Positions 1-12,800 of a DNA stretch of 64,000 nt are shown piece after piece. Location of the stretch: assembly GCA_009760855.2 (NCBI GenBank), contig WPIO01000031.1, positions 2,084,001-2,148,000 of the forward strand. The letters are read 5' to 3'. Numbering within the stretch: the first letter of the stretch is position 1; each line of letters opens with the position of its first letter. This DNA is from Cristatella mucedo (lineage: Eukaryota; Bryozoa; Phylactolaemata; Cristatellidae). Below the pieces are notes generated by a model. The model saw only the letters and a program-made list of their open reading frames with translations. It was not told the origin of the DNA and did not search any database. A program made the translations under genes and the position numbers.

Positions 1-450
1 CAGGTGGTACGATGCTTAGCGTGCTGAGGGAGTACATCTGATAGGTAGGCTGGAGCCAAAGAATGGAGGGACCTAAAGTGAGCAACAAAACCTGGAAGTC
101 GATGTGTTGCTTGACTGGTAGCCAGTACAGGTCGCAGAGAGGTTTTGCGATGTGGCAACTGCAAAGCTTACGAAAGCCTAGCTGCAGAATTCTGCACTAG
201 CTGTTAGCACCTGATCGCACTGCCGGCAGACCAGCAAGCAATGAGTTGCAGATGTCGAGATGGGATGTTACAAATGCATGGAAAAATTTAGATGTAATAT
301 CCGTGTCTAAAAAAGCCCGAATTTTAGCAATGCTATGTAGCTGAAAGTAGGCCGACTTGACTGTAGAGCTGATGGCTAGCCAGCATCTTGATTGGAGATA
401 ACCAAGTAAAGTGAATGGTCTCTTTTCAAGATCAAGACGGCCACATGGCC
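1..450 (-). mobile_element. LINE-B fragment, cut by window edge
   Basis: Minus-strand LINE-B coding end: KSAYFQLHSIAKIRAFL and HAFVTSHLDICNSLLAGLP match the reverse-transcriptase C-terminal part of the 45 kb copy. Confidence 0.78.
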
Positions 451-848
451 ATAAAATAGACTCACATAGTTTTGTGAACCTACTCTGAATGTGCATCGAG
501 CTAATAGCCAACAACCATTGCCTAAATCGCCATTTTGCAAGTTTATGAGCTGCTTTAGAAAAAGTATCTGACTTTTTCACATTGTCCACAGAGAGGGCAC
601 GCCGAGAAGCCCTTGAAAAATGCAGGTTCTTCTATAGAATGAAGCGCTATACTGTTACGGTTATCAAAAGAGTCCCCCTTCTTTTTTGTTGAGCTCAGAC
701 TGCAATCTTTCCGACAGTCAGCGCTACTAGAAGGCTGCTGCAGTTTGAGCAAGCAGTCGCGATTGACTTCAGTTGCCACTTGCCGTTCGCACTTTTCCCG
801 ATCGATTGATGATCGTTGAGCTCTCAATGGAGCCGTGATGAGCACACT

Positions 849-1003
849 AGGTAAGGCGGTTGCTTTTCACGACCTCGGTCCCGAGGTAACACGTTTGATT
901 CCTGCGGCGGGCGATCCTTCATCACCACTGCAAGTGGTGGTGATAGCCGTAAAGGCTCTACTGTTGCTATACAGAAGAGCCTGTTGAGTCAGAGAGCCGC
1001 CAT
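849..1003 (+). mobile_element. SINE-2 (tRNA-derived) copy
   Basis: TAGGTAAGGCGGTTGC is followed by a degraded B box, then GGCGATCCTTCATCACC and the AGGCTCTACTGTTGCTATAC body. Same order as the copy at 43.1 kb. Confidence 0.75.
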
Positions 1004-1264
1004 TGATGGCCGAAAAGGCAGCTGCTAGCTCGTACGACCCACCAGTGGCCGATCCCACTGCTCATTGTGGCGATTCGTGCACGCACTCACTCAGGACTTT
1101 TTAAATTAGCTGCTTCATCATTACCCGAGAATAATGAGCAGCTGCTCCTTCTTGCCGGTTTAGAGCAGCCAGCAGCCGGAAGTTACAAAATGTCCAATCA
1201 TCCCTTGTGGCCGGCTGAACTCTGCAGCCAAGGCGTGTCTGGCTTGAGCATCCCACAGCACACC

Positions 1265-1828
1265 ATTTCTAGCTGACCTTCATCGGCTCCCAGTCAAGCA
1301 ACGCATTGACTTCAAGAATCTATCGCTCACTTTTAGGTCCATTCATTCTTTTCCTCCAGCTTACCTATCAGATTTACTCACCCACCATGCTAAGCAGCAT
1401 ACCACATGGTTTTTTGGAGTCTAATCATTTACCTACACCTCTAACGAACCTCAAATCTTATAGAGATATGCTTTTATTTCCTATACTCCCAAAAACCCGA
1501 ATACACTTCCGACCGGTGTCACGACATCCTTTGACCTGACCACATTTAAAAAGAAGCTAAGACGCATATATTTATCACAGCATTTAGTGAGCCCATTTGA
1601 TTTCGTCCTCTGTGTGCTTACTCGTACTTACACTGTTCATGCTGCCACTGACCAGATTGTATGCTGTTCCTGTGCATGTCATCTCTGACAATTGTATGCT
1701 TGTTGTCATTGCGCATGCTACCACTACCAATTCAATCATGCTTCCTTTGTGGCAAATGTAAAGTGCCCAGAAAAAGATTGGATTCTCTGAGGGTGCTATA
1801 ACCGATGTATTATTATTATTACTACCAG
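1265..1828 (+). mobile_element. LINE-B 3' fragment
   Basis: Plus-strand coding end (from the TGGCTCCCAGTCAAGCAA type sequence) through the TGCATG-rich 3' region to GATTCTCTGAGGGTGCTATA and a TATTATTATT tail. Confidence 0.82.
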
Positions 1829-2059
1829 TACACGATATATGATACGCTTATTGTCTAGCTACCACCAAGCACATGTAATACTAGTTTTGACTTCTGCCAG
1901 CAGATATTGACAGACTGCACACCTTGGAGACTTGCTCTCGCAACAAATGTTGGATTTAGATCACATATGTGACCAAATATGCAGCATGGGTTAAATAATT
2001 CTGCAGAAACCATAAAGCACAGCTACAATACAACCAGTCAGCCATATTCATAACTGTAC

Positions 2060-2289
2060 CTCGATGCAGGAGCATGTGGCACACAACCACGTGAAGCAGA
2101 TTTAAGCAGTCTTCCATAGGCCTATTTAGCAGGTCCTTTAGCTGTTGCAGAACCTTGCATATAGTCTGTTTGAGATCCAACAGAACGTTCTGAGTGCCAT
2201 TTTGCAGATCCGAGCAGTACAATGTCGTTTGTAGAAGAAACCGCTCAATCACAAGCACGAGTCTTGGATTCTGACCCGAGTCTGCAACA
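2060..2289 (-). CDS. RNF213: RNF213-like exon 27: helices after the RZ finger
   Basis: Seventy-six codons from CGTAACCAG to CGAG|GTACAG. Reads DSGQNPRLVLVIERFLLQTT and ICKVLQQLKDLLNRPMEDCL, then LLHVVVCHMLLH. Human has CDRGLPPVVFLLIRLLTHLA, then ILKDLEQLAKMLGHSADET and VVHLVLRRLLQ, at matching spacing. The exit is phase 1, so the coding sequence continues below position 1 of the window or in an exon not recognised in 1-2059. Confidence 0.88.
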
Positions 2290-5200
2290 CTGGTTACGGT
2301 GGACCACATTGCCGTGTGTCAACAGGGCCAAATTCATATAGGTGCTTGATTATACAGTTGAAGAAAAGCAGCAAATAAGGAATGCGGTGAGCCTGCTTGC
2401 ATGCCGTCAGTGAGCACAGAGCTCCAGAGAGAACTATCAATTTTTCCAGTCCAGAGACTTACTGTGGGCTTGATGAAGTAGGCACTGGAGTCGTAGACAG
2501 TGTAGCCGATTCTTTATCATAGCATACGTAGTTGGACAGATCCTAAAATTGGTTGGAATCACACAATCGATTAGTTACCAAACAATTTAAACACAATAGC
2601 ACTGAAAGCAGAATGTATGAAGCACTATATACGATAGTAAAGCAGAAAGACAAACATGTCTTGCAAGTCCCAGATTTACTTTTGTCGGGCTTAATCTTGC
2701 TTCCAAAAACAAGGCTGTGGATCTCTGAGTTCTACAGTGACTGTCGTGAGCATTATAGCCTCTGCCTTTTCATTGAATATTCTACCGCTAACCACTCGAT
2801 CGTGATTTTATTGCAGCAAATGTAAAGTGCATAAAAAGGGACTGACCTATCTGAGGGCGCTATATCAAATGTAGTACAGTGGTACCTCGGCTTACGAGTG
2901 TCTCGACATTCGAGTGTTTCGAGATACGAGCTGTCCCTCGGCCGATTTTTTGCTTTGAGTTGCGAGCTAAATTTCGGGTTACGAGTCAGCTTCACATACT
3001 CCATCGCTAGTTGCCACAGTGAGCTAGTTGCCGCACCTACCATCACACTGCATGTGGTTACTCAGGCCAATAAGGGTAGGGCAGCGAACGACGTTCGGTT
3101 GCAAAACGTTGCTCTAAGACCCGGCTGTGACGCCAGGCCTGTTAGTTCGCTCCCAGAAAGACTCGAGCGAGCCATTGTGGTGCTTGGACACACAAGATCG
3201 CCAGACTCCAGTGTCAAACCCGACTACGGCAGGAACAGCTAAAGTATGTACTCTACTCTATTTAGGCAATATCATCGTGTGAAAGTTCGTCGCATAACTG
3301 ATAACAATCGGCGCGTTCTCGTAAAGGCCCAGCCAATAAACTGAAAGCCATGAAAGCCCGGCAAAAAGGGCAAAAATTGGCGAATAAGATTCAGATATTC
3401 ATTTCAGTCTTTCTCCTCAAACTCTATTAGCATCTTCAAGTTGTCTGATCCCCAAGTTACTCCTGTACATTAGGATTAATAAAATCTGTTTATTGCAAGA
3501 CATTCTTTTGTATTGTTTGTTTGTATCTGTATTGTTTCCAAAACACATTCGTTATTTATAAGTACATATTTTAATTTAAAAATATGTGAGAAAAAAATCG
3601 CAGTGTTTTTGGAGTCCAGAATGGATTAACGGCATTTCAATTCGTTTCAATGAGGAAAACTGATTTGACATTTGACAACTCTAGAAGCAAACGTATGTCT
3701 GAGGCCACGAGCAACTAAATTGAAATGGTTTTAATTACCCCGATTTCAGAATATCGTAAAGCTGAGACAACAATAACAACAAACAGTCACGGGTGATGCA
3801 GGACACCCAGGACATTTGGTTTCAATATCCGCGATCTTTCAAATTGGGTTTTGAACATTTAACAATAATAATAATAATAATAATAATAATATGCTTATAT
3901 ATCACCCTCGGCGAACAAAAGCTCTTTCTGGGCACTTTACCGATGCTGTATAGAAAGCACACAAATGATTGAGGTAGCCTCCAAAAGTAGCAACTTAGAA
4001 CACGATAGATAGCTGCATCTTCACACAGATTTGCTATATATGAACTGCTGTATATGGCTGTAAGCACCTGTTTTTCTGAGTATACGCGTGTATGCCTAAT
4101 GGCATCAACTCAATTAAGACCCAATTTTGATGTAGCGTGGGGTGAGCCACATTTGCTGAAGATTGTTGATGGGCCATTATTTGTTTCAACACTTTAGTGA
4201 TTCCATCAAATAAAAGACAACTATTATAATCGGTAGTGTAGTCCAGCATCAGCAGGATGTATGCCGGCTACAGATACCAGATTCGTAAGCTGCATACGTT
4301 CGAGTACGCATAGAGTAAAGAGGCAAACAAACTAGCTCCATTCTATAGGAAAAAACTTAAACCACTTACCTGCATGGAGACTCGGTCGGTAAGCACCATA
4401 GACAGTGGTGCGAAAAGACTCTCCCTTTCTTGTGCCAAGGATAGTAACGTTGTCCATAGACGGCTGATTAAGAGACGAACTAGTGCACTAAGCAAGCGCT
4501 GCTGTTTAAAGAAAACACGTTCGGGTGGTTCATCCGACAACTTCTTTACTACCTGCAAAGCCAAATCGCGTTTCAGGGAGATGCAGCCCATCGGTTGAGC
4601 TGCCAGCAATTTGTATAAGGGAACACCCGGCATACAAATCCCAAGCTCTAAACTAAACTGCAACTAAAAAAAGTTACTAGCAGCGCTCACCTCAACTCCT
4701 TTCAATTTTAACTTGCTCGAGATCCATTCGTATACCTGAGTCAGACCCTGCAACATAGAGTGGCAAGTTTAAGGCAAGTCCGACTAGGAGACAGCTCACT
4801 TTGGAAAACCTATTTAAAGTACAGATGGCAACTACATTATTATAAAAAACAATGTGAATACATGAGTGTCTTGGCCGGTCCTCATAGGTCCACAACTGCA
4901 ACACAACTCAAGAACACTTGGACCTAGCAATCATGAAAAACTGCCAAGTTGAATGCTCATAGTCTATTCAACTTTGCCCGTGATACATCCCAGATGATTA
5001 GTCGAGTTTTTGTTTACATGCAAGTCTTTGTTACTGTCCCTGATTTTTCTAGTTTCAAAACCGACATGCAGTATACTGTATTGGCCAGCTGCCTTTCTCG
5101 TTCTGTATTGATTCCCTGCCTGATCCTGGTTTTCCAATACCAATGGCAAGCATTATAAAACACACCCATACTATAGGTGATAGAGATGGCCTTGTTCCTA

Positions 5201-6719
5201 GTGAAGATTTACCATAGATACAAGTAGATGACCAGTGTAAGTAGCGAAGCTGATATGATCACTGAATGCCAAACACAGCAGACGCAACGTTTGCAGCTAG
5301 ACATCTAATTGCAATAACGCACGACAGCAGACCGGAAACAAATATTCAAATAAAGCATGCAAGTGAAAACTTAAAGTTCATGCTTTAAGCCCTCCCTGGA
5401 AAGGTGCGAGCTGTTAAATGCAGTGGATCGATTGTTTAATCGGCCAAGTGTAGGCACAAAAATTAAGTTGCGGCAAGATCGGTCACAGCTTAAGGTGCAA
5501 CATTTCTGCTCTCAATACTACAGCAGACAGCCCTCTGAGAATCTGTGATTTATAATTGGTGTCCATAAGATTCTTTCGGTAGGAGAAAGACTATGTTGTC
5601 TTCTCGATGCGAACTGCAGAGTCGCAGTAGTCACACATTGCCTACAGCCATCGATCCAAGTATATATTTATTGGCAAATGAGCTAATAAGAGTTTCTTGA
5701 ATTATTAGAATTATGGATGCACATTTATAATTGTCACGGAATATAAATAAGAATGCATGGATAGTTATTTAAAATAAATAATACTGGAACAGTCTGCAAT
5801 AAGCTTTTTGGCAGAAATTAACATAGTAGATAGAGGTATGTTTTAGCTTCAGTTTGTGTCTAAACACACTTCACTGAGTTGATTGTCAGTCTTGACAACA
5901 TTTAAATTAAAACTAAAAAGCACACCAGTTCCTCATATAATTTTTGGGAATTCATGTTAATTGCCCTTTTTGTCCTCAGGCATGCTGACACTGTGCATGC
6001 TATCACTAACCGTATTGGCATGCTTCCGGCAAAGCTTATGTAAAGTACTAATAAAAATATTTAGTTCTCTGAGGGTGCTCTACAAATAACTTATTAATAA
6101 AACCTAGATTATTATTAACACATGTAAATTATTACACTTTTGATTTTTCTAGGGGCAATTACTGCCTGCAGAACAGTTCAAACGTTTTTACAGGTCTACA
6201 TTCATCTAAAAATGCAGTTAGACGTCTTATTGTTGTCACATCACCATCAAATTCTTGCAGCCATACTTGCATGCTGACCATTGCATGCTTGTTATGTCAC
6301 CATTAACAGTGTTATTCTTGCTGTTTATCGAGCGTGCTACCTTTAACCATTCGATCATGCTTCCTTAGCAGCAAATGTAAGGTGCCTAGAAAAAGATTGA
6401 GTCCTCTGAGGGTGCTTTACCAAGTGTACTATTATGACTATTATTATTAGTATTACCTTCTAGTTATAGATATGCAAACTACCGGGTCTTAAACGTAAAC
6501 TATTATTGAAAGAGTTCAGTCGTTCAAATAAATATTTTCCAGATTATTTCTGAAAATGATACTCCTTTCTTAATCACCCTAAATTTCGGTAGCATTCTTC
6601 GGCCTAGAGTTCTTGAAATCCATCAGCAATATTAGAACCTAACCTGAATTAACAGGGTGAATTAGGTTTTGTACCAGGACTCTAACTTCTGTTTGTGTGC
6701 TTTCGCATGCACACACTGG

Positions 6720-6802
<83 letters not shown>

Positions 6803-9800
6803 TGAATGTGTGTGCACGTGTGCGTGTGTGTGTGTGCACACACTTGTGAATGTGTATTGCTGGATCATAATACAGTATTATGCACCGGATATATTACAGA
6901 TGCGCAAATATCTTTTTCAAAACAAATACAGAACATGAGGCTTATAGAATCGAATTGGACCAAACAGTACTAGTTCTACATATCAATAGTTCTATGCCCG
7001 AGTTGTCAAATTAGTCAGCATTTTATTGTACAGTTCACATGCAAGCAAGAGAAAACTATCTCTACCTCCTCTCGACAAATAAATTATCTGGCTCTTACTG
7101 CAGCAAAACAATGCACCATTTTTTCAAGGCAGTGGTAAGAATAAAAGCAATCAGTGAAGCTAAGTACTCACATGGCCAACTTTGAATACTGTTTGCTGAG
7201 AAAAACTTCTCTAAAGCACTGCATCACATGAACAGGGCAACTGCTGCCGCAAGAGCACTATCACAGCTCATGATACAACTATATTTCATTTAAAAAGATA
7301 CTTCATTTGTATAGCGCTCTAAAAGAACTTCATCTCTATTCAGCCGCTTCACATATCCCGAAGGACGGGCCTACCACACTGGCCATCAAATACATTAACA
7401 TTAACTTTGGTCATGATGATTCTTACTGCCAGGTTGGTTTCGCTCACACTGCGCTGTTCGTTCTTTGCAACTGCAGCACACAAAGCCAGCAGAGGCAAGG
7501 CATTCTTGACAGTGATAGCGATCTCTGATTGACAGTTCTAAAAATACAAAAATTAATAGCAATTCAGCTGCTGTATTTAACCTTCTTTATTCGCTTATAT
7601 GTCTGATGAGAGCTCTGTGGCATGTGAATTTGAGTGTCAAGATATACTCTTGTGCTATTGACAAATTTTAGTAGCTTGCACGTAGAAGACCTACAATAGC
7701 ATTCTGATAATTAATTGCTAATTTTGGTGCCCCTGCAGGACACGCATCCGTTATGTAGTCAAGCGAACACCTGCTTATTCTCGATTGACTGCAGGCACGT
7801 TATTAGTTGGCGGCTGTTGTGTTGGCTAAACAGACTCATTGCAGGATCAAAAGCGCAGGTCAGGTCGTCATTGCAAGCCAAATGCAAGCCTATAAGAGGC
7901 ATATCACCCGTTAAAGAGAACTCTGCCAGGCACACAGTTATACCTCTAATCCCTAGTAAAAGTACATATATTACCATCTGTAGCTTTATGAGAGCCTATT
8001 AACCTTAGCATACGTATATGGCGCATGTCGAAGACTGTCACGCCATTACAAGTGCAGGTATGTGAAATCTCACACTGCTCTTTGAGACTCTGTAAGGCCA
8101 AACATGTTTCAGTAATACATCATTCAAATTATAAATCTTGACTTTTGTCAAGCTATACGTAATTTTGCAATGACCTGTAGTTAACATTGGATCGAGAAGG
8201 AGTAGCAAAGTACAACAGTTTGTAATGGCTCAAACTCAGTCTATCTCTGCCGATAATAGCACACAGGCACTACAATTACCCGAACGTTACTCAAGAGTTA
8301 GTTCATTACTAATTTAATCAAATTATCAGGCGGTATGATGGTCCGCATGACATGGACATGCTGTAAAATCAATCAGGTGTTCAGACCCCATTTCGAATGA
8401 TGCATGCAAAAGAGTTTACTCAACACAGCTACACGGTTTGCAAGACACGTTCACTCCAGCACCGCATACAAAATCACCACCGGGAAATTTCCATAGTCAA
8501 CTATATAGCACTGACAGTATGAAAGCCTTGAGTTAAAAAATATTAATAAAAATAACACATTCGTATATAATTCTCAAACAACTTAATGTCTTCCTAGGCA
8601 CTTGTATATCCTATCAAGGAAGCATGGTCAAATCGCTAGGGGTAACAAGCACAATGTCAGCAAGCATAACATGGTTAGAGGTGACATGCACAGTGTCAAT
8701 AGTAAACTGCGGCTACGTGGAGTATGAACAATGTCAGCACGCATAAGCACACAAAGGACAAATTGCAAGGACACACTAATGCTGTGATAAATAGGTGCGT
8801 TTCAAGTTTATTTTTAAATTCGTCAAGCCAGGGGATGTTCTGATGTCAGTTGGGACTCCCAGGCTTTGGAAGCATATGAACTAAGCACATGGTCTCCAAA
8901 AGATTTGACGTTCCTACATGGTTTAGCTAAACGATTTGAGACAATAAAGTGCCTGGTACGCTGCCTAGCCTTCATGGAGAATAGTTCTGACAGGAAGGCT
9001 GGAGCTAGAGAATGGAAAAACCTAAAAGTCAGTTACCGAACCTTGAAGTCGATCCACTGCTGGACTGGGAGCCGGTACAGGTCGATAAAAAGTGACGTGA
9101 ATTGGCAACTGCAACACTTTTGACAGACAATCCTAGCTTAAGAGTTTTGATACAACTGTAAGCGCCCGATTGCACAGGTCGGTAGACCAGCAAGTAAGTT
9201 ATAGAAGAGTTGTTTAAGTTATAGAAGTCAAGACGGGATGTCACGAATGCATGGACCAACTTAGATGTGGTATCACTAACTAAACAAGTCCAAATTTGAG
9301 CGAAATAATATAGCTGAAAGTGGGAAGACTTGATTGCTGAGCTGACGTGGTCGTTTAACGAAAGGTCACTTTGGAACATGACAACGAACATAAAACACGA
9401 TACAGTCTCGTGAACGGAAGTCGAAGGATGCAGTCAGCTGGAATATAGTTCCTGTCATTGTTTATTTGTGTGTGTGTGTGTGTGTGTGTTCGCTTAGTGC
9501 TCTAAGAGAACTAAATCTCTTTCTAGGCACTTTCCATACGCTGGAAACAAAGTAATGGTAAGTCAAATGATTAGTGATAGCTCTGCTACTCACTACATCA
9601 ACTGCGCTCCTGACTCAGCTATACTTCTCACTTTCTGTTTGCCGTGTGAGATGAAGTCTGTCGACTACAAAATGCAAACCAAACAAAACACGCCTAGGCT
9701 TTAAGTTCGCTATACGAAACTCTCTCACGTAACACTTACATAGTCTTTGTAGAGTTACAGACAAAGATACATAACATATGTAATGTATCTCCGTCCGTAA

Positions 9801-12800
9801 CTCCACAAAGTCATAAAGACCATGTGGGTGTTACGAAGGAGAGTTTTGTATAGCGCACTCACAGCCTAAGCGGCTTTCGGTATGCATTCGGTAGCCAACA
9901 GACTTCGTCTCACGCAACAAAGAGAAAGTGGGAAGCATAGCAGAGTCAGGAGAGCAGTTGAGGTAGTGAGTAGCATAGAAGTAGCAGCTCAGGACCGCTG
10001 AAAAAGATGTGCCATAGTCGGCAGTTGGAGAGTAGATGTCGTTGCATAAGAATTGTGGAAGCGAGTTCCACAGTCTAGGACCTGCAGAGCTAAAGCTTCT
10101 GTCGCCAACTGTCTTTAAGAGGAGGAATGGGACAGCTAATTTATTGTCCACACAGGACCTCAGGGCGCGAACAGGCTGAAACTGATTCAGCAGTTCAGCT
10201 AGGTATGAAGGAGCCAAGCCGTGGCAGGCCTTGTGGGTCAGCGTAAGAACTGTGCTCTGTATCCTTTGCTCAACCGGCAACCATTCTAGCTCTTTCAGCA
10301 AAGGAGACACGTGCTCAAACCGCTGGGACTTGAAGACCAGTCTTGCAGCCATATTCATAGTCCGCTGTAGTGGCATAATAGCTTTCTTTGGTAGCCCAGC
10401 CAAAAGGGAATTACAATAATCAAGCCGAGACAGAACTATAGAGCTAGTTAAATTTTTTACAAGCCACTGTGGGAGACAGCTTCTAATCTTGGATAGGGAT
10501 CGGATGTGATGGCTAGCTGTAGAGGCAGCCTTCTGAATGAAGCTTTTGAAATTGAGGCAGCTGTCGAACACGACACCTAGATTACGAGCACGTGGTGAAG
10601 GTCGCACAATAGCATCACCTATTAGAACAGCAAAGCCTTTTAATCCAGCCACACGCTTAGGGTGTCCTATGAGCAGCAGTTCAGTTTTATCGTCATTTAA
10701 TTTCAGGAAGTTTTCCGACATCCAGGATCGAATATCGGCAAGGCAAGCATTCAGTTTCTCAGTTGCTGCAGCAGATTCCGACGGTTTAAATGACAAATAC
10801 AACTGAGTATCGTCAGCATAGAAGTGATATCCTATTCCATGAGCCTTAATCACTTTTCCCAGAGGTTGCGTATACATGGAGAACAGCAAGGAACCAAGTA
10901 CAGACCCTTGAGGGACTCCACAGGTGACCCTTCTCATGTCTGAGACCTGACCCCCACACGACACGGATTGAACACGATCAGACAAGTAGGATTTAAACCA
11001 CGCCAGTGCTTCGTCTGCCAGACCGATCGTTGTTCTCAATCGTTCAAGCAGAACTTCGTGATCAATGGTGTCGAAGGCAGCAGACAGATCTAGCAGAGCT
11101 AAGGCAGTGACATTCCCGTCGTCGTTGCCATGTAGAATGTCATTGTTAACACGGAGGAGAGCAGTTTCAGTAGAGTGCTGCCTCTAGAAACCTGATTGAA
11201 ATGTTTCTGACACTCCATTATTTTCAATATGTTCAACTAGCTGCTTAGCAACAATTTTTTCAAGAATCTTTGATAAGAACGGAAGAAGGGAAACTGGACG
11301 ATAGTTTGCTAGGACCTCTGTGTCTAATCCAGGCTTTTTAAGAATAGGTCTAACGATTGCCGATTTGAAGAACTTGGGGACGACCCCTTTTCCCAAAGAA
11401 GCATTAAAAATCTTGGTTATCGCAGGGCTATGTTGGTCTGCAAGTGAAGACCACAGAGATAAAGGTATAGGGTCTTCAGGAGACGAGCTCTTTTTGCTAG
11501 ACCTTATTAAGGCAGCCACATCACAGGCAGAAACTTCGAAGAACCTTTTAAGAAAGGTCACAGGTTGAGGAACGGCGATTGCTTTGGTCGGAGGGGGCTT
11601 AATGGAGGCACGAATGTGCACAATTTTTTCAGTAAAGAAGGCTGACAACTTTTCGGCTGAGCCCTTAATATCTGGGGAGCCAGACCTGACAGCATTGGTC
11701 AGTAAATGGTTTACTGTCTTATAAATCTGTTTAGTGTCCGACTGGCAGGAATTCAGTTTTCTAATGAAAAAAGAAGCCCTGGCTTTTTTAAGCTTTCGGG
11801 TGTAAACTCGAAGGAAGTCTTTAAAATTGACTAGGTCTGCCTCAGACCCCGATTTCTTAAGACGGCGTTCCAGCCTGCGCTTAACACGGCGCATCCTAAC
11901 GAGTTTTTTTTAAATTGAAAGCAATCTCGACGACTTTGAACACGGATAGAGCGAACGGGAGCATGCTTGTCAAGAGCACTCCTGAGTGTCATGTTCATCG
12001 CATCAGTGAGGGTATCGAGGCTGCCGGTCGAGTCTGAATGCAGATCAAGAAGGCCTGCATCACAAACAGATTTCAAAAACTTGTCCAAGTCAATGCTTTG
12101 TAAGTTACGTCGTTTGGCAAATTCGACATTACCCTGCACGTACGAGGGAGCAGGAACAGTAAACGAGACCGAACAATGATCTGAGAGGGTCAGTGGGCAC
12201 ACCACAAAGTCAGTGGGGAGGACATCCTTAGTGATCACGAGATCTAGAATGTGGCCACCGACGTGGGTGCTATGATTAACGTGTTGGGCCAAACCAAGAT
12301 TCTCCAGACAGTCAAGAAATGAGCGGACCTGGCTGTTGCTAGGGATGTCAACGTAAATATTGAAGTGTCCTACAATCAGTAGCGGCCTGTCACACACAAA
12401 TATTTTAGCGAGGAACTCTGAAAACTCCTCTATAAACAAGTTTAGACAGCCAGAAGGAGGCCGGTATATCACAACGGTGAGAGGCATTGTCTTTGGAGAC
12501 CTGATAGCAACCGATTCAAACGATGACCCATGCGAGAAACTGCACATTTTATAGCCAAACGATTCGCGAACAACAAATGCAACCCCGCCCCAACCTTGTC
12601 AGAACGCATGGACTGATAGAATGAGAACCCGGGTGGGGTGGTCTCGGAAATACAGCTACTGGAACAAGGCGTCATCCAGGTTTCGGTAAGCAGAAATGCA
12701 TCTAGCTTCTCCTGGACCACCTGATCGCGGATAAGTAACCCCTTGGTTTTTAGCGAGCGGACATTTAGTAGGCGGAATTTAAGAGGCTGTTCAACAACTG

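Noticed and set aside
6639-6938. Long open reading frames over the (AC)n tract
   Set aside because: They encode only TH or CV dipeptide repeats, an artefact of the microsatellite.
10231-10806. Plus-strand ORFs inside LINE-A
   Set aside because: They are antisense shadows of the reverse-transcriptase frame.
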